A stretch of 21,383 nt of DNA from positions 53,395-74,777 of the forward strand of contig JAMYWO010000084.1 of assembly GCA_024220525.1 (NCBI GenBank), read 5' to 3'. Of this stretch, positions 6,912-17,337 are shown piece by piece. The position numbers were made by a program, and so were the translations under genes. Position 1 is the first letter of the stretch. Every line of letters begins with the position of its first letter. Source of the stretch: Cochliopodium minus (lineage: Eukaryota; Discosea; Himatismenida; Cochliopodiidae). The notes beneath the pieces are model-generated. The model ran no database searches. It saw only the letters and a program-made list of their open reading frames with translations, and was not told where the DNA came from.

Positions 6912-8643
6912 TTAAAACTCAAAATTAGTGATTATCTTTTTAATCTTATCCTCTCCATGTACTATTCTATTTAGCTTAGAAGAGGTGAGATGGGCGAAAG
7001 AAGAGAAGATGTAGTACCTGTCAGACTTTAGGTCTTGATAATACCAACCCTTAAAATCTCCGCTGTAAGAAAAACCCAGTCTCTTGTTTCTTTGATCCAA
7101 AATTATACCAAACAACATGCCATCTTTCATGCTGAACTTTGTTTTTTTGATTTGTTTACCCTGTTTAAAAGAAAATTAGTTTCGAAATAATAATGTTTAG
7201 TGAATTTTTTATTTGTTTAAAAAAAAGGAAGACTTGATTCCCTCTCAATTCACCACTGTATGAAATAGAACAAACAGGGTAACCTTTTTTTTTTGAAAAA
7301 AAAAAAATTTGTTATTTTTTAAGAAAAATTAACCGTCCGGGTTCTTACTGTTGATTACACACCCACTTCCTCCTTTAAAAAAAAAAAATTTTTAATAGGG
7401 ATAGATTTTTTAAAAGAAAGTTACCATTGGGGATTTCCTCTTCTTAAATTGAAATAAGTAATTCAACAAATTTAAAAATTGAAAAAATCTACCTGAAATA
7501 ATTCCCAAATACAAAAATCTTTGATTTTTTTTTTTTTAAAAGGAGTTCCATTATAATATTAACATTGTTTACCTAGATTTAATGATGTAAATTTCTATGT
7601 AAGCCACCGAAGCTACTTTTATTATGTTTTTGGATCTGAGCATGAACCACGAGCCACTGGTGTCCCCTGAGTCAAACGTGGATTCTTTGTCCGAAATCAC
7701 TAGAGTTTTGCAACTTTTGTTTGAACTTCTATCCCATTTTAAGTGATAGTTTTGCTCTATAAAGATTATTTGATTAATTTTTATTTGAAAGTTAATTTTA
7801 TTGAAAAATAAAAGATGGATTAAGTAAAAATATAATCTTGGAACAATATTCCTTCAAATTCATTTGGAGAATCTATTGCCTTCAAAAAAATACACTAGAA
7901 ATCAAGTATTATACAAAATTAGTACTTTCGAGTTCGTTGAAAAATTAGATTGAAATTTTGTTAGTGAAAATGATCATAAAGGATCAATATTAATCAACGT
8001 ATATAAAAAAAAAATGAATATGATAATTTGGATCTCATTGATCAAATATATAGTTATCTTGATAAAAAATTGATCCAAATTGTATGCTGATTGAAAACCA
8101 AGAATCGCATAAAAAACAAAACAAACAATAAAATGTTTTCTAATTAAGATATGTTATTCTCGGGCATAATGAGTATACTCATCCCCCAAAAATTTTTTTT
8201 GTAAAATCATTTGAATTCAATATAAAGAGTGATTTCAATTATACGGTAATTACCATAAGCATTATACTTGAAATGATCTGATATAAACAGAACTCAAAAA
8301 TTTGATCCTAAGAAAAATTCTAATAATTCAAGATCTTTTTTGAAATTTTTCACATATCAGATTTCTTGGCATCTATAAATTTATAATTGATATTTTAAAG
8401 AAAATTATTGTGCTCTTTCTTACTAAAAATATCCAGCCAATTTTCTTCCTCTTCTCCCATAAACTCATTTATCCTGCATAGATTTTTCCATATCAAAGTG
8501 CTTGTCGATCCCTGAAATACAATGTTGTGGAAAAATTTGCTGCATTCAGAAAAATTGAAAAGATCAACTATCTCAAAAAAAGAAACGATTTCCACAAAGA
8601 TAATTTTTGGCAGTTTGGTGATATTAAAACTATTCTCTTTCAT
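6912..8643 (-). CDS. F-box/SPRY domain protein
   Basis: Likely substrate receptor of an SCF-type ubiquitin ligase, with the F-box binding Skp1 and the SPRY domain binding the target. Seven exons on the minus strand: 8643-8424, 7756-7573, 7518-7493, 7442-7425, 7372-7334, 7283-7234, 7160-6912; about 261 residues. F-box near residues 10-50: LPKIIFVEIVSFFEIVDLF then FSECSKFFHNIVF and IWKNLC. After a 667-nt intron come FKQNYHLKWDRSSNKSC and GDTSGSWFMLRSKNIIK. SPRY strands follow in short exons: VAYIEIYI, FLYLGIIS, GYPVCSISYSGELRG, then GMLFGIILDQRNKRLGFSYS, the GDxIGxxLD...LxFxxNG element, and YYIFSSFAHLTS near the end. Phases agree at all six joins. The acceptor of exon 4 is ambiguous (7443 or 7440, one Glu difference). 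The first join is the least certain; otherwise 8424-8643 would be a separate F-box gene. Twelve A's precede the ATG. Intron 1 contains repeat copy A. Confidence 0.7.
8141..8356 (+). repeat. Dispersed repeat, copy A (inside F-box/SPRY intron 1)
   Basis: Starts TAATTAAGATATGTTATTCT and shares a long run of blocks with 17515-17728: CGGGCATAATGA, ATCCCCCAAA, AAATCATTTGAAT, TATACTTGAAATGATCTGAT, ATAAACAGA.CTCAAAAA and TAATAATTCAAGAT. Differences are scattered substitutions and small indels. It lies antisense to the host gene within an unusually long intron. No open frame. Class unknown. Confidence 0.8.
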
Positions 8644-9696
8644 TTTTTTTTTTTTAAGATTGAAATATATGGGATGGAAATAAAAAGGAATTGTTGATTT
8701 CATCAAATAGATCCAAAAATTATCTTTGAATATTTACCATAGTTTAATAACTACAAAAAATAAAACTTACAAATCAAAAGAATATAGAGGCAGGAAAAAG
8801 TCTCATCTGAAAGTTTTGATCAATTCATAGACAATAATTTAAATAGTTTCAAGTCAAAGTAATTTTTATTCAAATTTCAAAGCAAAAATAGTTATTGTTT
8901 AAATTATTTAAAGAAGAGGCTTCTCCTAACAAATTCAAAATTAAAATCTTGACTGATTTTGAAAAATGAGGTCGAATACCTCCACATATAATCATTCCTT
9001 TTAATAATTTCAAGCAAAATTAATATATGCCTTTATTTTGAAATTTCAAAATTATTAAATTCAATTTGGGTTAAATTTTTTTAGAGTTTCATTTCAATAG
9101 ATGTTGCAAAATGAATAGGAATAATTAATTAAGATCTGAATTTAATTATTCAAAGATCTTCTTTGGATATGTTTGCAACTATTTCATTTGAATATTCCCC
9201 CAATATGTTGGTATAAAACACATTAAAATCAACTTGAAAAATTGAGCAGTTGACCGTTCTTGATTTAATTGAAAGACATATAAGAATCGATTATATTTTT
9301 ATAAAAATTTTTTATTTTATATTATCCACCTTATAAAAACCTTTTTCTGTTCAGAAATTGTAACATTCAAAAAGATGAATTCAAAAAGATGACAATTGGA
9401 ACAAATGAATGTTTTCATTTTAAAATTTTTTTTTTTTTTGATTTATGAATTTCTCATATCTTCGAGATTTCCTAAAATTCTCTTTTATTTCTTTGTTTTG
9501 TTGAGTAAATACTTAATTTTTATGATATTTGCTGATTATTTAATTTGTCTGATTGAATTTATTGAACACTATCTTCAAAATCGGAACCTTGATAAAATTA
9601 AATCTTAAATATGCAAGAAATATGAAGAACAGAGAAATTAAAATAAAAAATATAAAATAATTTAAATAAAAAAAAAAAGCAAAAAAATTGAGAAAT
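8644..9696. other. Long divergent intergenic region
   Basis: Separates the start of the F-box/SPRY gene (-) from the start of the CxxC-module gene (+), so it holds two promoters. AT-rich throughout; the only longer frames are low-complexity Phe/Leu/Ile runs without an ATG. A 14-bp unit ATTCAAAAAGATGA is tandemly duplicated at 9365-9392. No RNA gene recognised. Confidence 0.5.
9365..9392 (+). repeat. Tandem 14-bp duplication upstream of CxxC-module gene
   Basis: Two exact head-to-tail copies of ATTCAAAAAGATGA, ending about 300 bases before the ATG of the CxxC-module gene. It could be a doubled binding site in that promoter or simple slippage. Confidence 0.6.
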
Positions 9697-11597
9697 ATGC
9701 TCGATGAACTTATATTTTTTGATGAATATCTTAATGTCGATGTACCACACAACAATCATCAATATGAATTGGACGAGAACTACTTAGACCTTGTAAAGAA
9801 AGAAAAAAAAAAAAAAAAATTAGAAATTTTATATTCCTTTTCCCTTATAGGATTTCAATAATTGTGATGATGATCTTCTTGAATCATATGATATCCATTA
9901 TATTTTATCTTCATCAGATAATCGAGAGAAGATATGCAGCATGTGCAATGTCATAAGATATCCCAGCATGTTTGGCATAAATCCCGAAATATGCAAACAA
10001 TGCGAGATGTTGAAGAAATGCTTAAATTGCATGGAGAGCAAATTAGATCATCCAAACTTCTTTAGGAACAACAAAAGGATATGCAATAAGTGCCAAGATA
10101 GACAGAGCGAACTTTTGAATGAATTATGCAACTTAGGAAAGTGCACAAATTGTTCCAACAACAAAAGGGACAACCAAAATTTATTCATGGAGAATAGTAA
10201 TACCTGCATAGTGTGCATGCAGCAGAAATGCGAATATCAGGAGGATAGGCTCGTCATTGGCAATTGTCTCAGCTGCAGTAACAACAAATTGGATAATGCC
10301 AACAAATTCCAAGATGGCAACATCAAATGTAACGAATGCATAGAGAGAGAATTAAATGGTATACAACAAAAAAATATATTTTAATCAAAAATGAACTGAA
10401 TAAATTTTTTTTTTTTATTATTAAAAGGAAAATGCATCCATTGTCCCAACAACAGAAACTATGAAACATACTTGTTCAACAATAGCTTCAAGAACAACAT
10501 CTGCAACGAATGCAACGATGGATCAACCAAGGGAAGATGTCTCTCCTGCAAGAACAACCAACAAGAGATGCCCCATAAGTTCGCAAAGGGAAACAAGACA
10601 TGCAACGATTGCCTCGAAAAGAAAAACAATCAATCTATCGATAAGAAAAACAACAGAAAGTGTTTTTTGTGCTCCAACAACAGAAAGGATCATCCATTAA
10701 AGTTCAGGAACGAGAACAAGACTTGTAATGACTGCATTGAGAAGAGGAGCTTGTATGCCATCGAGAGATCCAACCTCGGCAAGTGTTTTTCTTGTGCCAA
10801 CAACAAGAAGGATCATCCATTAAAGTTCAGGAACAAAAACAAGACTTGCGACGACTGTTTGGACAAACAGAAAGACAAAGTCAAAAATGGTAAATTTTAT
10901 TTTTTCCTTAATAAATTTAAATTATAATTATTTATTCAATTTAATAAAATTATATAATTTAATATTAAAAAAAAAGAATTCATTTTTTTAAATTTTAATT
11001 TCAAATTTAGGCAAGTGCACAAATTGCAAAAACAATAGGAAAGACAACTTTGAGAAGTTTGCTGGCAAAAACAAAACCTGCATGGACTGTGTCGAGAAGC
11101 AAAAGGTGAGAGTAAAGGGTGGCCGCTGTCTCTACTGCAAGAACAACCGTAAAGATCAGTCCACCTTGTTCCGTGGCGAGAACAAGACTTGCAATGATTG
11201 TATCGAGAAGAGAAGCAACTATGCTGTTGAAAGATCTAAAGTGGGAAAATGTTTTTCTTGTGCCAACAACAAGAGGGATCAACCTCTAAAGTTCCGTGGC
11301 GAGAACAAGACTTGCAATGATTGTCTTGAGAGACGCAGCATTTATGCTAAGGAACGTACTCTTAAGGGCATGTGTTTCTCTTGTGCCAACAACAGGATCA
11401 AGCATCCTCACAAGTTTAAAGGTGAGAACAAGACTTGCTGTGATTGCTTGGAGAAGCAGAGGGACAAGTACAAGAAGAGGAAGAGTGTTGTCGTTCCTAG
11501 GGAGAGGGAGGACAAGGAGGATGTAGAGTTTCAGGACATTGCCTTTAGTTTTGAGTTCTCTGATGTTCCTGTCACTCTGAAAAAACCCAAAAACTAA
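9697..11597 (+). CDS. Twelve-module CxxC...CxxC repeat protein, family not recognised
   Basis: Exons 9697-9792, 9851-10358, 10428-10889 and 11011-11597 give 550 residues. Exon 1 encodes an acidic leader. Each of exons 2, 3 and 4 then encodes exactly four copies of a roughly 40-residue module: (K/R)C-x2-C-x-NN-(K/R)-(K/R)-D-x-P-x-x-F, a short loop, NKTC-x-(D/E)-C, then a charged linker. The best conserved are KCFSCANNKKDHPLKF and its relatives in exons 3 and 4. The 48 paired cysteines suggest twelve small zinc-binding units, since CxxC pairs about 16-20 residues apart usually hold one Zn. No signal peptide or membrane segment, so it is probably intracellular; nucleic-acid or protein binding is a guess. 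A short acidic tail (REREDKEDVEFQD...) follows. Introns 2 and 3 are phase 1 and fall directly before the first Cys pair of a module, so exon 3 is a symmetric, duplicable unit. A smaller relative lies at 15792-16978. Confidence 0.85.
10428..10889 (+). repeat. Four-module coding block (exon 3), collinear with the exon 4 block
   Basis: Modules 5-8 here line up in order with modules 9-12 at 11011-11450. The second module of each block starts RCL-x-C-K-NN, the third and fourth start KCF/MCF, and each block ends with a lysine-rich linker (DKQKDKVK versus EKQRDKYK). Within this exon GGATCATCCATTAAAGTTCA occurs twice (about 10687 and 10807). Within exon 4 GAGAACAAGACTTGCAATGA occurs twice (about 11178 and 11303). 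This points to both block and single-module duplication or conversion. Confidence 0.7.
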
Positions 11598-11769
11598 CAA
11601 TTCAATTTCGATAATTGGATTGATTTTCTTTAAAAAAAAAAAAAAATTATAAAAATAAGATTTTTGTATTAAAGTTTAAATTTCTTTTCGAATCCCTTTG
11701 TTTCTTTATTTAATTTAAGTTTCAATTTCAAATCCAAAATCTTTAAATCATCATGATATTTATAAATAT
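11598..11769. other. Convergent 3' spacer
   Basis: A 172-bp AT-rich stretch between the stop of the CxxC-module gene (+) and the stop of the acyltransferase gene (-). It must serve both 3' ends; an A-run and AATAAGATTT-like sequence follow the plus-strand stop. No gene. Confidence 0.5.
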
Positions 11770-14760
11770 TTAATCGAACACTTTTGAAAAAGATTTAGGA
11801 ACTCCATTTGACTTTACAACATCATTCCAAAACAAAAGCGAACCTCCTTCTGTAAAATGATCGATGTCAGAGAACAACTTTACATTTCTATAGTAGGTAG
11901 AACAAACACCGAGAGGACAAATGTATTGATTGATCCCAAAATAAAAGGACCTGTCATTTTTTCTTGTCCATTCTTTGACGGCTTCATTATATTCCATACC
12001 TGGACAACAAAAATTAAATTGAATTAAAAAATTTTTTTATGAAAAATTATTGTGTTTACTTTTATGTGACAAACAATCTTTATAGTTTAATTGTTTAAAA
12101 CATTTTTGGTTAGATTGGGTGGTGGTGGCAGGACAATGGTGATCGTAATTTGTGTGAGAAAACTCGATGTTTTGGCCCATCAAAACTACTTTTTTGCCCA
12201 TCTCCAAAAGTTTGTCCATTGTTCTTTCCACACAACCCAAATTATCATCTAAATAAGAAAAAAACAAATTAAATGATTTAAAAAAATTAAATAAACTTAA
12301 AATTAAAATAAATACTTCTGTAATAATGCCATCTTCCAGTTAAAAATATAATATCAAAAAGATCCAGCTTATCCACAATATGTTTCATATACTCATCATC
12401 AGTTTCCCAGATGCAAGGAAGGACTCCAGGCTTTCCCCAACTAAAAAATCGGAAATTTAATTCTTTGGCAAATACTTCGAACATGGGATGAAAGTGAGCC
12501 GAAAATGAGTCTCCCAATAACAACACCCTTTCTTTTTTTCTGAAATTCAAAAAAAAATTGCCATTATAAAAATAATAGACTTTAAAAAAATTTATAAAAA
12601 AATTTATAAAAAAAATGTGAAAAGAAAAAAAATATTGCTTTTTTTAATTATTTTTTTTGAATTAAAATAATATTCTTTTTATTAAAAAAATTTGATAATT
12701 TCGAAATTTTTTTTCAAAAAAATGAATAATTTTAAAAAAAATTAAATAAAAATTCAATTACGTTTCTTCGTTTTGAGAATGACCACTCCAGCAACGATCA
12801 GGATTGGTGTAAATCTCGTCCATGATGCTCTCTTCAGTGCACTCAGGAGGCAAAAGATCGATGTCATAATCATAACCGTTTTGAGAGACGCAGTTGTTGG
12901 GAGTTCTCTTTGTACAACAAGGGTTGAAATGCCAGAAATACAATGAAGTGTTGAAATTCTCTGGTACTACATTTGTTGTCTGTAAAATATTAAAAAAAAA
13001 ATTAAAATCAAAGAAAATGATCAAATAAAAATTTAAATTGGAAAAATTTGGAAGGGGTTTTTTATATGAATTTTTGAGTTTTTTTTTCAATTAAAAATTA
13101 AAAAATATAATGAATGATTCAATCAATTTTTTTTATGTTTTAATTTTTATTTTCATTTAATTATAAAGGTTTTGAATGCCTCTTTGTAAATTTTAAACAA
13201 GTTTGGAATTAATAAACTGAAAATAAAAAAACGAATTAAAAAAAAATGAATCAAAAAAAAATAAAATAAAATATAGAAAAATGAAGATTGAAATAAAAGA
13301 AAATAAATTTTGCATCATTATTTTTGTTACAAGATGTAAAGATTTGTTGGTGTCACCATAATAGTTGAATTGGGTGCTCCTCAAAGCGAAGAAGCCAAAA
13401 GAAATGATGAAAAGGCAAGGAAGAACGTAGAGGAAGAGGAGCGAAGGGAACTTGGCAAGCTTGGAGTGACGCATGGGCTTCTCCACCAGAAAATAAGAAA
13501 TCAGTGTGAACAAAGTCCCAACTAAAAACATCACAAAGTAAACGAAGAAAGAAGGGTTGGAATAAACAGATTTGAAGAGGACAATGACGGGCCAATGGTA
13601 AAGGTAGGCGGAATAAGAGACGAGGCCGATTTTGACGAGGAGAGGGAAGGAGAGGAGAGAATGTGTGAGGGTGGGTTTGTTCCCGCTGTAGATGAGCAAG
13701 GCCGCGCCCGAACAGGGGATGAGTGAGTTGAATCCGGGGAAGGCGCTCTTCTCTGAGAAGACGAAGAAGGATGCGAAGCAAAGGAAAAGGCCTGCCGCAC
13801 CGATCATTTCGTTCGTGGTGTCTTTAGTGTTCTTCTTCGCTTCCCTGCTTGCTTCGAGACTCTCTTGATCTGTTTTTGCTTCGATCGACGGTTGTTGATG
13901 ATGATCGAGTTGGGTGAGGAAAGATCCGATGAGCAGCTCTCCTGTTCTGCTGAACAACATGTAATACGCCATGTTTGTGTTTCTGAAGAAGAGATATTGT
14001 CCCACTCCTACTGATAATACAATCACTACCATAAAAATTGCTTTCAACTGTTTTTGCGTCATCTTGTACATAAACAAAAGTGCGTAAGGCCATATCATGT
14101 AAAACTGTTCCTCTACTGCCAATGACCAAAAATGTAGCAATGGATACGTCGATGTATCATCTGCAAAATATCCGCTGCCTATCATGAATGTGTTGTAATA
14201 GTTTGACAAGGAAAACAACGACCAGATTGATGATTCGAACACCTTTTTGTATTTGGTTGGGTTGTCCACAAAGTAGAACAAGAGAAGTGTCAAGAACAAG
14301 CATGCAGCTGATGCTGGAAATATCCTTTTCAACCTCCTCACGTAAAACTCTGCGAACGAAAATTTGTTGTTTCTCATTTGTGATATGATATTGTTTGTGA
14401 TCTTTTTTTAAGGAATTTAAATGATCATTCAATTAAAATCGAATTTTTGTGATATCAAAAAGAAAAATTTTATTGGACCTCTTTAAATATTTCAATTATA
14501 TTGATGTAAGTTTTCTTTTTTTTTTTTACCAAATATCCTGATATCACAAAGAAGATATCAACCCCACAGAATCCTCCTGGCAAAAGATCTTTCGAAATGT
14601 GAAATAAGATGACTGATGCCACTGATATCCCCCTCATTCCATCGATATCAGATCTGTATTGAGAATTAACTCTCTCTATTATTATCTAGAATGATTATTT
14701 AACAAATGAATAAAGAACGTGTTTACCTGATTCTGTATTATTTGAAGGAATTTCCCTCAT
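11770..14760 (-). CDS. Acyltransferase-3 (OafA/YrhL-like) membrane protein with C-terminal SGNH hydrolase domain
   Basis: Predicted to move acyl (often O-acetyl) groups across a membrane onto a glycan or other extracellular acceptor. Seven exons on the minus strand: 14760-14727, 14675-14530, 14401-13331, 12979-12762, 12539-12316, 12248-12060, 11999-11770; 703 residues with phase kept at every join. Residues 18-37 carry [20 protein letters not shown] (conserved Arg and His of acyltransferase-3), then [19 protein letters not shown] and [12 protein letters not shown]. Around ten hydrophobic segments follow to about residue 415, interrupted by a charged loop ([20 protein letters not shown]). The C-terminal domain has GDSFS (Ser near 501) and DIDHF (Asp 672, His 675), the SGNH catalytic set. 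This fused layout is typical of bacterial OafA proteins and is also known in some eukaryotes. Nine A's precede the ATG. Introns range from 51 to 351 nt. Substrate cannot be inferred. Confidence 0.88.
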
Positions 14761-15791
14761 TTTTTTTTTATTTATTTAAAATCGGTCATTATTTTTGACA
14801 CATCCTTTTATTATTAACTAATAACAAGTGTTTTAGATATTAATTTAATAGTTTCAAAACTTTTTTCGCTCACATATTTATTTGTATGAAAGAAAATAAA
14901 TTTTTTTAATTATTTTTTTCATATCTTAAAAAACTCAAAAAGAAATGGAGAAATAGTTGAAGGAACCTCTCAAAAAGTTAAAGGCAATTCAAAGAATCTC
15001 CAAGGAACTGTGAAAGGACTTGAGGTGGTTAATTTAAGTTTTTTCCATTTGAAAGGAAACTTGAACATTGGAAAACTAGCTGCAAGATTCATCTAAGTTG
15101 AAAATTCATTTACAACCAGATATTTAGAAATATATATTGAGGTTCTTGGTATTTCTTATTAAATTGGGAGCAGAAATATTGTATAATTCATTGAAAAAAA
15201 AAAAAAGGATCGCTTCCAAATTTCTAAGATTCAACCTTGATTTCAGTGTAATCACAATTCCTTTTTCAAAACCTAACAAATTTGAATTATCCTTTATCTC
15301 TCTCTTTTCTATAAAGATTCTATCTTTTTTTTTAAATAAATTTGGAAATAATTTGGATTAATTTGTGGCAAAAATGATGGATGTTTTAATAAAAATGGAT
15401 TGAAATAAAACATCAGAAAATTAATTGAATTATTTCCTTCAAATCTTTAATATACAACCAATTTTTTTTGATTTAAAATTAACTGAAAAGATGATTTTCG
15501 ATAAATCAAATTGATTATTTGCCATCACAATTCATCAAAAATGAATCAACAAATTTCCAAAAGCATTATTATGTGTTTTTTTGAATATAAATTTATAAAA
15601 AATTTTAAAACATTGAGTTTGATCTATAGATAATAGGTTGAATATTCTGACAAAATGAACAATTCTTTAAATTTGAATATTTTTTTCAAAGAATAAATTT
15701 TAAAAATAAAAATATAAAAAATAATAAGTAAAAAAAATAAATATAAAAAATATAAAAAAAAAATAAAAAATTAATTTTCTCTTTCAAAATC
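14761..15791. other. Long divergent intergenic region
   Basis: Lies between the starts of the acyltransferase gene (-) and the two-module CxxC gene (+). Mostly A/T tracts. Positions 14940-15030 are less AT-extreme and in one frame read GEIVEGTSQKVKGNSKNLQ, running open to a stop at about 15096. There is no ATG or splice site I can assign, so it is not called as a gene. Frames at 15137-15361 are low-complexity. Confidence 0.45.
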
Positions 15792-16978
15792 ATGATGATA
15801 ATGAATAAAGATAATTTCGATATAAACCTCATCCCCCAAAATTCTTATTTGGTAATATAAATTGAAAAAAATTTATAAAAATTTGCTTTATTTATAAATA
15901 ATTTTTTTTTAAAATATTCTTGAAATAGAAATGCCAAATGTGCACAAACAACAGGATACAACATCCAAATAAATTTCTTTTATACAATGGGAGAAGCAGA
16001 ATTTGCTATGATTGCAATGACAAAAAAAAATCAGAAAGAAAATTGAGATTCAAAAAGGGAGTTTGTGTTTCATGTACCAATACAAGGAAAAATCAACCTC
16101 AAAAATTCAAAAGCAATCATTATCGCTATTGTACAGATTGTACAAATAGACCATCAAAATCAATCAGTAATCCAGTGTTGCCATCCAATAATCAATCAAA
16201 TGGATCTCCATTGCCCTTCAAAATGCCTCTCAACATTAATCAACACATGATTCCCATAAAGAGGGTTGAAATCCCATTTGCTCCATCTTTAAAGAACCAT
16301 GTCATAAAAACCATTCCCCCATCCATAAATAGGGAAATGGAGCAACATTCATCTCCTATACCCATCCCCAAGAAGAGATCTATCTCCCAAGATAATTTAG
16401 CAAATAAAAAATCCAAGCAAGATGAAGATGATTCGGATTCCACCATTGATTTGAGCGATGATGATTTAGATAAAGAGAATATGGTGAATCAGAAAAAGGA
16501 TAACAATAATATTTTAGAATATAAAGCCTTATTAATGCAGAAATTGAAGGAAATCTATGAGATAAAGAATTCATCCAATACAATGTGTCAATTGAAGAAA
16601 TCTCCTCAACAAAATCAAATTCAAAATAATATTAATATATCCCCAAATAATAATTTATCCCCTAATAATAAAAGAAATACTTTTCATAACAATTATATCA
16701 CCCATAATAATAAGAATATTAATTCCCATAACCCAAATACAAAAATTAACATTCCCATTCCAATCCCAAACAATAACACCAATAAAACTATATTCCATCA
16801 TATAAGGACCACCAATCCACCCATTCCTTCTCCCCCTCGAAAAATCTGCAAAGAGCCTCTTCCAAAGCATGTGGATTTTGGATCCCTCAATCAAGAGCAA
16901 TCCAATAAAATCAAATTGCAGGTCATCTTAAGATTGAAAGAGGAAATTGAAAAAGAATATGGAAATATAAAAAATTAA
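15792..16978 (+). CDS. Two-module CxxC protein with long Asn/Pro/Ser-rich tail
   Basis: Exons 15792-15851 and 15929-16978 give 369 residues, starting MMIMNKDNFDINL. Two modules follow the intron directly: KCQMCTNNRIQHPNKF ending ICYDC, and VCVSCTNTRKNQPQKF ending YCTDC. This is the same CxxC-x-N-x-(R/K)...KF...C-x2-C pattern as the gene at 9697-11597, so the two are paralogues or share a mobile domain. The remaining ~290 residues look disordered: proline/serine-rich stretches, a basic patch (IPKKRSISQDNLANKKSK) next to an acidic run (DEDDSDSTIDLSDDDLDKEN), then Asn-rich sequence. It ends in a short charged helix (QVILRLKEEIEKEYGNIKN). A basic patch beside acidic serine-rich sequence suggests a nuclear regulatory protein, but that is inference. 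No A-run precedes this ATG; three in-frame ATGs leave the exact start open. Confidence 0.78.
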
Positions 16979-17118
16979 ATTATTTTAAAATCCATTTTGC
17001 ATTCATTATACTTACATTTGAAAAATATATTGATTCAAAAATACTCTTGCAACTAAATTGTTACTCAAAAATAACTTTAATAATTAGCAAAAATAAAAAA
17101 AATTGTTGAAAATTTATA

Positions 17119-17277
17119 ATGTCTTCAAAAAAATTGGACTTCAGCTTCAATAAGACCAATAGAGAATACATTGAGGAGGCATTGGATGATATTTTGGATG
17201 AGGATGAACATCGTAATCAAAATTATGATTTTGTTTATCTGGAGAAGAATGATTCAGAACAATATGGGATATATTAG
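17119..17277 (+). CDS. Small acidic protein, 52 residues, unrecognised
   Basis: ATG to TAG, uninterrupted: MSSKKLDFSFNKTNREYIEE, then an acidic helix-like run (ALDDILDEDEHRNQ) and YDFVYLEKND. Codon use resembles neighbouring genes rather than random AT-rich sequence. It starts 140 bases after the two-module CxxC gene on the same strand. No family recognised. Alternatives are a 5' exon of a longer spliced gene or a remnant; the repeat that follows immediately makes a continuation hard to trace. Confidence 0.4.
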   Translation: MSSKKLDFSFNKTNREYIEEALDDILDEDEHRNQNYDFVYLEKNDSEQYGIY

Positions 17278-17337
17278 TAAAATTTTCTTATTTAATAATT
17301 GAAAGTTTATATATATTTAACAATATTACAAAAATTT

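Noticed and set aside
10461-10700. Open frame on the plus strand inside the CxxC-module gene, and long antisense frames at 11007-11282 and 11286-11600
   Set aside because: They overlap the strongly periodic cysteine-module frame and mirror its repeats (Arg/Thr- or Leu/Val-rich). They are shadows.
13353-14129. Alternative minus-strand frames (Arg/Leu/Pro-rich and Ser/Pro-rich) within the acyltransferase gene
   Set aside because: The overlapping frame carries clear acyltransferase-3 membrane segments and motifs; the others are low-complexity shadows of its less AT-rich stretch.
14931-15096. Less AT-rich open stretch reading GEIVEGTSQKVKGNSKN..., faintly like small stress proteins of CsbD type
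   Set aside because: No ATG, no assignable splice site and only a loose compositional similarity; not enough to call a gene.
15783-15860. CCTCATCCCCCAAAATTC resembles the CATCCCCCAAA block of the dispersed repeat
   Set aside because: The match is only this short block and it lies in exon 1 of the two-module CxxC gene; the flanks do not align.
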